From positions 1-6,978 of the forward strand of contig JAILDD010000268.1 in NCBI GenBank assembly GCA_024689605.1: a stretch of 6,978 bases of DNA, in the 5' to 3' direction. This DNA comes from Lachnospiraceae bacterium. Its GTDB lineage: Bacteria; Bacillota_A; Clostridia; Lachnospirales; Lachnospiraceae. Of the stretch, positions 1-6,081 are shown piece after piece. The translations under genes and the position numbers were made by a program. The notes beneath the pieces were generated by a model. It was not told the origin of the DNA and ran no database searches. It saw only the letters and a list, made by a program, of their open reading frames with translations. Positions within the stretch are counted from its first letter, which is position 1. Every line of letters starts with the position of its first letter.

Positions 1-1106
1 TGAGATTTAGGTGATGGATTGGATTGAGGTGTCGGATTTGTTCTGATTGGATTGGAATTCAGTTTCGAATTCGGAACAGAATTTGGCTTTTGCGTAGTTT
101 TGGTATTGACTTGGCTCTGACTTTCCATATCGCACCAAGGACATCTGCCGAGCTTCTTGTAATAACTATGATGCTTTCTCCCACACTCTGTCAGGTTGTC
201 ACGTAACAGATCAAACAGGGCACGTTGCCATTCTGTTGCAGAAGGTCTGTCTTCTGTCAAAAATGCTTTACGGAACATTTCTTTTATATCCGTTGGAATG
301 ATATCCACAGATGGAGCTCCAACAGGAGTGCCTATTCCTTGCTGAGGATTAAAAAACGGACTTACCTTATTCAATATGTTTGTGGATTGTTTATGAACTA
401 CAGTTGAAGATCCACAGCTTTCCAGTCTTCGGCCGGTAAATGGATGATATCCCATGAATAGAAGTTGGAAAATAAGGATAGCTAGAGCAAATCTGTCTGT
501 CTGATAACTAAATGTTTTTCCCGGATCAATGCTTCGCATATCCTGTCCACGAGAAATCTGCCGTTGAAGTTCAGGCGCATAATACTCAGGCAAACCTACA
601 ATACAAGGAAAAAAGTTGTTTTTAGCAGTATGATAGTGAAAAGAGTCCGCATCAAAAGCATAAACATGACCGCTTGATAGATCCACTCCGAAATTTGATG
701 GGTTCATGTCTCCAATACTTTGATTGATTTCATGAACTTCACGGACAACATCACAAAGGTTGTGTGCAACAAGGACTCGTTGGCCCCAGTTAAGTGTCTT
801 TTCCGGCAACAATTCGGCAAGGCTCTGCACCCCGCTGAATTTCTTCATTACAAAACCGCAAACCTGATGCGTCTGATCAAACAGCGCATCCAATGGCCAG
901 GCAATAAACCTGCAGTTCTCACCTTTTCCCTCCATTACCATGTTGAGAATCTTTTCCTGTCTTTTCTGATCCTGACCGTTGCCGCTATGATAAATCTTAG
1001 CTACTTTTGAATCTTCTCCGGCAATGGAATAAACCGCTCCCTCGCCGCCTTTGGCGATAATTTGAATCAGCGAATACTGTCGCCCTCTAGTTCCTGTGTA
1101 AATCAT
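1..1106 (-). CDS. Ser/Thr protein kinase of the TerY-P triad (YegI-like), 3' part outside window
   Basis: Cytoplasmic eukaryotic-type protein kinase, presumed to phosphorylate Ser/Thr on operon partners. I translated 368 residues without a stop up to the window edge. Visible features: glycine loop KGGEGAV (19-25), ATP lysine K37 in KVAK, catalytic loop GDMNPSN with D133 and N138, metal site DAD (152-154) where most kinases have DFG, and APE (177-179). The HRD histidine is absent and the catalytic-loop lysine is Asn; as I recall GD-x-NP-x-N and D-x-D-SF are usual for YegI-like kinases, so this need not mean an inactive enzyme. After the fold come C308, H312/H313 and CPWC (322-325), a likely zinc-binding knuckle, then a Pro/Asn/Ser-rich linker (about 335-368) leading to an unseen C-terminus. 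The ATG overlaps the upstream PP2C stop as ATGA, implying translational coupling. Family call is firm; substrates are unknown. Confidence 0.9.
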   Translation of the reverse strand, partial: MIYTGTRGRQYSLIQIIAKGGEGAVYSIAGEDSKVAKIYHSGNGQDQKRQEKILNMVMEGKGENCRFIAWPLDALFDQTHQVCGFVMKKFSGVQSLAELLPEKTLNWGQRVLVAHNLCDVVREVHEINQSIGDMNPSNFGVDLSSGHVYAFDADSFHYHTAKNNFFPCIVGLPEYYAPELQRQISRGQDMRSIDPGKTFSYQTDRFALAILIFQLLFMGYHPFTGRRLESCGSSTVVHKQSTNILNKVSPFFNPQQGIGTPVGAPSVDIIPTDIKEMFRKAFLTEDRPSATEWQRALFDLLRDNLTECGRKHHSYYKKLGRCPWCDMESQSQVNTKTTQKPNSVPNSKLNSNPIRTNPTPQSNPSPKS

Positions 1107-2161
1107 ACTATTTTCAGTATTTCCTTTTTAGTTTTTTCTTTGATCCCATACAGCTTTCTATATACTTCCCTGCTAATTGTTTCCCAGTCTGGTCCCTTAA
1201 ATTCCTCCATTGGTCGGCATGCTGGTCTTTCAGCTGTGTTCTGAACAATTGCCACAGTGATATCGTCCTGGATCCCTTGTAGTGCTGCAAGCGGATAATT
1301 CTCATTATAAATCCAATCCCTTACAAAGATTGAAGCTTCATTCTCACCCTCAGCTTTCCCCTGAGCTATCCCTTTGGCAACTATCTGGTAAAAGTCATTG
1401 GGCTGTGCACGATCTGTGAAAACCAAACTCATCTTTTCTGCAATCATTTTTGGATTGTCCCAGGAGTCAAAACACCAGGGATTCAGGAAAAAAGTGCATA
1501 TCCCTTTGTCTATTTCTTCTCCATACTTCTTAAGAATTGAACCTGCCAGTTTGTCATAAACACCATCCGTACAAAGCAAAACACTTTGTGCGCAAAAATC
1601 TGCTTTCCCGACTTCCCATTGTTCTGGCCCCGCCAATAAAGGAACTACATACTGTTCATCTTTTTGTGGCTCAGTTAAACGCTTAAATACTCCCTCTTCT
1701 GTCAGAGCAATAATGCCACCATCACCGGAATGGAAGTAGTAAACAATTCCGTTTGCAAATATCACTGCATGAAGTGTTGTATTATAGTTATGAATATTGT
1801 TGTTCTTTAAGCTTGCTCTTTGGCACATCTCCCCGGTTGCATAATGTGCCGCACACTTCAAAAGATTCAATACACTGTTATCATCCAGATAGCTTCCAAA
1901 GAATTTGGCAATAAAATCAGCGAATGCGTTTGCAGCAATTTCAGCTCCCTCATCAGAGTGAGGTTTGCTTCCAACTCCATCGCAGACAACAAGTAGTTTC
2001 CATCCATTGGGTAGAATCCGAATAGCATGATTATCCTGCAAAGGAATATTATCCTTTTTGTGAGACCTTCCCTGAAGAGAAAACGCTATAAGCGTTTGGT
2101 CGTCCTGTTTTACCCAACTGAATAAATCTCCATCAGTTTTCTTGCTTATTACTCTTTCCAT
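1103..2161 (-). CDS. PP2C-family Ser/Thr phosphatase, triad copy (YegK-like)
   Basis: Metal-dependent protein phosphatase, cytoplasmic, expected to oppose the kinase encoded next to it. With the ATG start it has 352 residues. Motifs: G-x-S-H near 32 followed by PLQD (D43), CDGVGS (D61), SGDGG (D147), CTDGV (D199) and QDDIT (D299/D300). All the metal-binding aspartates expected for PP2C are present, so it should be active. About 95 residues separate TDG from the final DD, roughly 50 more than in the upstream paralogue. An in-frame GTG at 2176 would add five residues and overlap the vWA gene by 13 bases. I prefer ATG 2161, which lies two bases after the vWA stop with GGGAAG just upstream. The 3' end overlaps the kinase start by four bases. 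This tight packing with the vWA and kinase genes marks the core triad. Confidence 0.92.
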   Translation of the reverse strand: MERVISKKTDGDLFSWVKQDDQTLIAFSLQGRSHKKDNIPLQDNHAIRILPNGWKLLVVCDGVGSKPHSDEGAEIAANAFADFIAKFFGSYLDDNSVLNLLKCAAHYATGEMCQRASLKNNNIHNYNTTLHAVIFANGIVYYFHSGDGGIIALTEEGVFKRLTEPQKDEQYVVPLLAGPEQWEVGKADFCAQSVLLCTDGVYDKLAGSILKKYGEEIDKGICTFFLNPWCFDSWDNPKMIAEKMSLVFTDRAQPNDFYQIVAKGIAQGKAEGENEASIFVRDWIYNENYPLAALQGIQDDITVAIVQNTAERPACRPMEEFKGPDWETISREVYRKLYGIKEKTKKEILKIV

Positions 2162-2163
2162 AA

Positions 2164-2937
2164 TCAGTCTTCCCACGGTACCTTTTTCGTTTCGCGATCA
2201 TATACATGTAAGTTCTCTGTCAAATCCGATCCGGTAACAACATCAGATGTTCTGCTATGGGAGATAATCTTCATAGTTTCGCTCGTCCATCTGAATATCT
2301 CATCAAATGCATTGTTATTGACGGCAAGCACACGTTTAGTCAGACGACTAAGAAAATCCATGTCAGCACCCTTGACACCAAATGCATGGAAACGCAGGTG
2401 ACCGTAACGCCCCTCACTTTCTCGCTGTGCAATTAGTTTCTCCATATCGTCCACATCATCAGTCGGGTACCCATCCGTTATCATGAGGATAAAAGGCTTA
2501 AAGCATTCCACCCCTTGATCATGATAATTCCTTACCTGTTCATGAACCGCTTCAAGTGCATATCGGATTCCGGCACCCATACTTGTGCTCCCTCTTGCCA
2601 TAAGTGTAGGCGGTTCAAATTCTCGAATTGGACAGAACCCACCGTTGACAACTGTCACATCAGTTGCAAAGGAAATAACACAAACATCCACACGTCGAGC
2701 TGACAGTGGATCCTCAAGGACCGTAGCCTTGAAATTGCGAAGCGCGTTGTTCAGTTCATCAATTTTCCCCTGTGTATTCATAGAACCCGACGTATCAACA
2801 AGTAAACAGCAGGCAACATGTGGTTCACTCAGGAAATCCATTCGCGTCCCACCAGCGTTTTGGTTAATATTCTTGATCTGATTTCGGATCTGAGTATCGT
2901 CCGCGCCATGAAGAACATTAAAGTCGATTTGTGCCAT
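2164..2937 (-). CDS. TerY/YegL-like von Willebrand factor A domain protein
   Basis: Single-domain cytoplasmic vWA protein of 257 residues, the usual size for TerY/YegL. The MIDAS metal site is complete: D48-T-S50-G-S52 on the first loop, T118 in RGSTSMG, and D155 in MITDGYPTD. It probably binds a divalent cation and a protein partner, acting as the adaptor of the TerY-P triad. There is no signal peptide or membrane segment. The protein ends in KKVPWED, a short acidic Trp motif that resembles KVFPWDD in the tail of the PP2C encoded just upstream. A strong GGAGGG at 2947-2952, nine bases before the ATG, sets the start. The gene lies 41 bases after the preceding PP2C and two bases before the next one. 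Family assignment is firm; the ligand is unknown. Confidence 0.93.
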   Translation of the reverse strand: MAQIDFNVLHGADDTQIRNQIKNINQNAGGTRMDFLSEPHVACCLLVDTSGSMNTQGKIDELNNALRNFKATVLEDPLSARRVDVCVISFATDVTVVNGGFCPIREFEPPTLMARGSTSMGAGIRYALEAVHEQVRNYHDQGVECFKPFILMITDGYPTDDVDDMEKLIAQRESEGRYGHLRFHAFGVKGADMDFLSRLTKRVLAVNNNAFDEIFRWTSETMKIISHSRTSDVVTGSDLTENLHVYDRETKKVPWED

Positions 2938-2978
2938 TTGAGTTTTCCCTCCATTAAAAATTCATTTTTCTATTCTCA

Positions 2979-3914
2979 TTATTTCTTTGGCTTGCAAAAA
3001 AACTGTTGTATAAAGTCTACGGTTTTGCTTAGTATCCCATCAAAATGGTTTTGTTTCCGCTCGCTTTCATTGTCATCCCACGGAAATACTTTTGATGCGG
3101 GTGGTGCAATAATTTGTGGAGATGTATCTTCCTCTTTTTCAACTGTCCTGATTCCCTCAATTTTGTTGATTCTTTGGCAATACAATACAAATGATGCATC
3201 ATCATCCATGACTTCAAATCTTTTTTCTTGCAAGACCTTCTCACAAGCAGATTGATATTCAGTATTTGACTCGACAGACTGCATAAAGCATTGAGCTAGT
3301 GCATAATGATCCTCACCTTCCCGAATCACGTCTGATACACCATCAGTCACCATAAGTACTGCTTGAATGTCTGAAATATCTTTTCTTCCATAATTCCAAT
3401 ATTCAGGACCTGATGAAAGTGTAAACACGCTTCCATCATCTGTTCTCATTCTTTTTTCTGTCAAAAGAATGATGTCATTTTCTGAGCGGAGATAAACTCC
3501 TCCATCCCCCGTATAAATATAAAACATTTCCTTGCCAGGATTAAGTAGAATAATCGCCAATGTCGTTTCAAAGCCAAAGGATTCCTGGTGTTCTCCAGCC
3601 AATTCATCGATCTTTCGCAATGCATAGTTCATTGCTGTACGAAGCGCAGAATACCAGGCTGATTCTTCCGGAAAAGCCGTATGGAATGTAACAAGCGACT
3701 CGACTGCTGCATCAGCCGCTATCCTGGCTGCTGTTTCTGAATGTGGAGAATTACTAACTCCATCAGCTAATGCCAGTACTAACCAGCCATCGCAACTCGT
3801 ACCGAATGCATAAGCATCCTGACAAGGCATGTGTTTCTTGATATGCCCTTTCCCTACAAATTGACAAGCTCTCACACCGGGCAGGATTTCCAACTGATTT
3901 TCTTTGCTTTCCAT
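2979..3914 (-). CDS. Second PP2C-family phosphatase with extended C-terminal tail
   Basis: Cytoplasmic PP2C phosphatase of 311 residues, paralogous to the one at 1103-2161. Shared features include G-x-x-H-x-K-x(3)-P-x-QD (here D33), ADGVSNSPHS (D51), FETTLA, TGDGG (D137), SGPEYWNYG, VTDGVSD (D191) and MDDDASF (D237-D239). The metal aspartates are intact. After the catalytic domain (about 1-250) a 60-residue tail carries KVFPWDD (275-281), matching the C-terminus of the vWA protein. It ends in a helix-like segment with hydrophobic residues spaced around FDGILSKTVDFIQQFF and a basic KPKK end, which might touch membrane or protein. A GGAGG at 3928-3932 lies 13 bases before ATG, a long spacing, but no better in-frame start is visible. 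Two PP2Cs in one TerY-P operon may mean separate targets or opposing timing; this is inference. Confidence 0.92.
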   Translation of the reverse strand: MESKENQLEILPGVRACQFVGKGHIKKHMPCQDAYAFGTSCDGWLVLALADGVSNSPHSETAARIAADAAVESLVTFHTAFPEESAWYSALRTAMNYALRKIDELAGEHQESFGFETTLAIILLNPGKEMFYIYTGDGGVYLRSENDIILLTEKRMRTDDGSVFTLSSGPEYWNYGRKDISDIQAVLMVTDGVSDVIREGEDHYALAQCFMQSVESNTEYQSACEKVLQEKRFEVMDDDASFVLYCQRINKIEGIRTVEKEEDTSPQIIAPPASKVFPWDDNESERKQNHFDGILSKTVDFIQQFFCKPKK

Positions 3915-3974
3915 TACGGTTTATGCGCCTCCATTCATTCTGCATTCTCTTGAATTTAAACATGACTGTGATAT

Positions 3975-5687
3975 TCAGAATCGACTCATTCCGATCATTT
4001 TACCATAAAGAGTAATGGCTCTTATCGCATCAGAACGAGAAAAGCCGCAGCGTTTTTCCATTTCTGAAATGATTAACTCGATATCTGAATCGCTTGGCTC
4101 TGTTTTCTGCTGAATAAACTGGATCATAATTGCACCCAAACCACTTCGTGCTGCTTTATCCAATAACTGACAATCTCCTTTATACTCCGGACGATAAACA
4201 CCTGTCAATTTTTCTATGAAGTAGTCCGAATCCATAAGCATTCTGATCTCGTCAGAAGATTGATAAAGGGTTCGCAAAGTATTAGGAAGGGACGATGTTG
4301 AAGTCGATATTGTTTGTTTTGATGCTGTTGTAGAGGTTGATGTATTCATTGGTGAAGAAACAGTGGATCTGATTGCCGTTTTTCCTGGAATACCGGTTCC
4401 CCAACCAACCATATCCCAATATAGTTGCATTGCCCGTGCTGCGTCACTGATAGGCATTCCACACCGGTTACACAATTCCTGAACGATTTTTCTTTTTTCT
4501 TCTTCTGTCGGAAGTGCATGCTGTTGGTAGAATTGCAGAACAATTTGTCCGATCCCGGATTTTGATGCTTTTTCAAGGATTTGACAATCACGTTTAAACG
4601 CCGGTCGATACACTTGTGCAAGCTGTTTAGTAAAGTATTCCGGATCATTGAGAAGTTTTTGAGGATCCGAAGTCGTGTATAGTTTCCTTAATACATCCGT
4701 CATGCTTTCTAAATTGGAGCCAGATGCCTTTTCAGCTGTCTTTTTTACTTCATCAAGTAAATCTTTCTTCTTCGTTTTTACTAAGCGTGTACCAACAATC
4801 ACCAGCATAATTACCGCAACTGCAATGCAGATTAGAAGAATCGGTGATACACCGCTCGGAATTGCCTTCTTCTCTGTAAATTTTATGTTGTTATCCTTAA
4901 AGAATTCTTTAGCCACTTCAATATCAAAAGAGTACTTAAGACTATAAGATGCATTACTATCATCGAACTCTCCCCATGTGTTAATTCCAACAACTAGCCC
5001 CTGTTCCGTTATTAGAGGTCCACCAGAATTTCCATGGGTGATATCCGCATCATGTTGGATACACTCAGTGCCATTATATATGGTTTTACGCTGAACATTT
5101 CCTTCAGTAACCGTCATGTCAGAAACAGCTGAAGGATATATCTTTTTTATATACTCTTCTATAGTTGTTACATATTGCGATTCATCGTTTGCCTCCCTTT
5201 TTTGGTCAGCTACACCTGGGAAACCGATCGCATACACTTTATCTGTTACATTCACATCTGAAGAATAACCAAGGGATAATGCTTTTCGTTCGGGAATAGA
5301 ACCACTATAGGTAATAATGGCTACATCGTCTGAAGAAGATATTATGATATCAGATGGATCAACTTCATAAAGCTTGTTATCTGTGACCAGACATATGCGT
5401 AATGCTGGAACATATCCATATCTGTTAAAGCAATATGCAATGTCCTCTTCCTCCATAGTTACCACATGCGCATTTGTTACGAAATTTGTCTTGCCATTTT
5501 CATCAGCAGAAATGCAAAAGCCGGTTCCGGTAGCATAAGGGATCGCCCCATCACTGCCTACTAATACTGAAACAATACGCACTACTCCGTTTCGCGCATC
5601 ATTAATTACCTCTGCAGCAAACGCAGTGGAACAAATCGAAACAATGCACAAAACAATTAGTAGACACAAAGATAACAAGCGTCGCAT
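3975..5687 (-). CDS. Membrane-anchored trypsin-like serine protease with duplicated C-terminal domain
   Basis: Predicted extracytoplasmic serine protease (trypsin-2/HtrA-like fold, no PDZ) tethered by one helix. Numbering is from ATG 5687, 570 residues. A signal peptide MRRLLSLCLLIVL... has likely cleavage AFA|AE near 24; no lipobox is seen. The catalytic triad is H74 (TNAHVV), D121 (SDDVAII) and S221 (HGNSGGP). A transmembrane segment spans about 280-302 (SPILLICIAVAVIMLVIVG), followed by basic KTKKK, which places the rest in the cytoplasm. That part holds two copies of an unrecognised, probably helical 100-residue domain (331-430 and 469-568), about 45% identical by eye, joined by a Ser/Thr-rich linker. 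The start is uncertain: ATG 5741 has a better ribosome site and adds 18 residues, and ATG 5765 is also open. I chose 5687 because the signal peptide begins there. The gene lies 60 bases before a PP2C gene in the same operon, suggesting envelope-to-cytoplasm signalling. Confidence 0.88.
   Translation of the reverse strand: MRRLLSLCLLIVLCIVSICSTAFAAEVINDARNGVVRIVSVLVGSDGAIPYATGTGFCISADENGKTNFVTNAHVVTMEEEDIAYCFNRYGYVPALRICLVTDNKLYEVDPSDIIISSSDDVAIITYSGSIPERKALSLGYSSDVNVTDKVYAIGFPGVADQKREANDESQYVTTIEEYIKKIYPSAVSDMTVTEGNVQRKTIYNGTECIQHDADITHGNSGGPLITEQGLVVGINTWGEFDDSNASYSLKYSFDIEVAKEFFKDNNIKFTEKKAIPSGVSPILLICIAVAVIMLVIVGTRLVKTKKKDLLDEVKKTAEKASGSNLESMTDVLRKLYTTSDPQKLLNDPEYFTKQLAQVYRPAFKRDCQILEKASKSGIGQIVLQFYQQHALPTEEEKRKIVQELCNRCGMPISDAARAMQLYWDMVGWGTGIPGKTAIRSTVSSPMNTSTSTTASKQTISTSTSSLPNTLRTLYQSSDEIRMLMDSDYFIEKLTGVYRPEYKGDCQLLDKAARSGLGAIMIQFIQQKTEPSDSDIELIISEMEKRCGFSRSDAIRAITLYGKMIGMSRF
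3984..4283 (-). repeat. Protein-level repeat copy 2 of the protease C-terminal domain
   Basis: Encodes the second 100-residue copy, ending two residues before the C-terminus. It aligns without gaps to copy 1 at 4398-4697. Invariant blocks include LR-x-LY, YF, VYRP, DCQ-x-L, SG-x-G, QF-x-QQ, RCG and SDA-x-RA. The motif order and alternating hydrophobics suggest an alpha-helical binding module. I do not recognise the family with certainty. Confidence 0.85.
4290..4367 (-). other. Ser/Thr-rich linker between the two repeats of the protease tail
   Basis: In this 26-residue stretch 18 residues are Ser or Thr, including runs such as NTSTSTTAS and TISTSTSS. It contrasts sharply with the folded repeats on each side. 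On the predicted topology it is cytoplasmic and so reachable by the operon's kinase. Low complexity is seen directly; phosphorylation is only inferred. Confidence 0.7.
4398..4697 (-). repeat. Protein-level repeat copy 1 of the protease C-terminal domain
   Basis: Encodes the first 100-residue copy, beginning about 28 residues after the membrane helix. Hand alignment to copy 2 gives about 45 identical positions with no gaps. This points to an old in-frame duplication that has diverged under selection, with the Tyr-Arg-Pro, Asp-Cys-Gln and Arg-Cys-Gly cores retained. Confidence 0.85.
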
Positions 5688-5698
5688 TATGTAATCAT

Positions 5699-5702
5699 CT
5701 CC
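5699..5702 (-). promoter_or_regulatory. Ribosome binding site supporting the protease start at 5687
   Basis: GGAG, 11 bases before ATG 5687, the codon that opens the basic-hydrophobic signal peptide. The spacing is longer than ideal. Confidence 0.5.
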
Positions 5703-5747
5703 ATATTTACCATGAATGTTCCAGCCAACGCTAGTTCTCATATGTAA

Positions 5748-5753
5748 CACCTC
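5748..5753 (-). promoter_or_regulatory. Stronger ribosome binding site for the alternative protease start at 5741
   Basis: GAGGTG, six bases before in-frame ATG 5741, is closer to ideal than the site for 5687. Using it would put 18 extra residues (MRTSVGWNIHGKYG...) ahead of the signal sequence, still compatible with a long Gram-positive signal peptide. Both starts may be used. Confidence 0.45.
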
Positions 5754-6081
5754 TTCAGATGACATCCTTTTGATTTCTAAATATTTGCATTTATACTCAT
5801 CGAGAGTAAATCACAACACTTCCTTTTCCCGATGAACAATAATATGTAAACTTCTGTTCTACTCCACCTTCACCAGCCCTACCGTGTATAGAAGTAAGAT
5901 CCATATTCTTGATATGTACAGGAACCATATCCACAGTCATAACCTGAGCGAGCTTCGCGGAAGATACAACCAGTTGCCGGAACACAAGAAAGAGGATGGT
6001 AGTCCCATCTCAAGGTAATGGAGCAACTATGCAGCAAATGGAACTGCTACCAATACTTTTCAACCGGTTCCAGCTTTTCCA

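Larger units (their letters stand above)
5688..6081 (-). other. Gene-poor stretch between SH3 protein and protease; possible decayed gene
   Basis: No intact gene is evident in these roughly 390 bases. Just after the SH3 gene a TGATG overlap opens an 11-codon frame (MEKLEPVEKYW, then TAG). The same frame resumes as a Tyr/Cys-rich stretch (SGYDCGYGSCTYQEYGSYF) until a TAG near 5866. A different frame, also that of the SH3 gene, is open from GTG 5985 to a stop at 5797, ending KFTYYCSSGKGSVVIYSR. Frames that each look partly protein-like but do not join suggest a degenerate translationally coupled gene, or simply a spacer. No terminator with a T-run is visible on the minus strand, so transcription probably continues into the protease gene. 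A TTGTGA...TATAAA pair lies near 5791-5817, but its spacing of 15 is poor for a promoter. Confidence 0.4.

Noticed and set aside
24..1010. Several plus-strand open frames of 60-96 codons near the left edge
   Set aside because: They are antisense to the kinase gene, which reads through the whole interval on the minus strand with full kinase motifs.
1103..2176. GTG start at 2176 for the triad PP2C
   Set aside because: It would add only five residues and overlap the vWA gene by 13 bases; ATG 2161, two bases after the vWA stop with GGGAAG upstream, is simpler.
2818..3255. Plus-strand open frame of 145 codons
   Set aside because: It lies opposite the vWA and PP2C genes, both of which carry complete family motifs; it has no recognisable motif and is an antisense shadow.
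5794..5808. Dyad TACTC-N5-GAGTA upstream of the protease as a terminator or operator
   Set aside because: Arms are only five bases, with no T-run and no second copy; too weak to call.
6024..6072. Inverted-repeat-like sequences (AACCGGTT, GCAG/CTGC pairs) after the SH3 gene as a terminator
   Set aside because: The stems are short or imperfect and no T-run follows on the minus strand.
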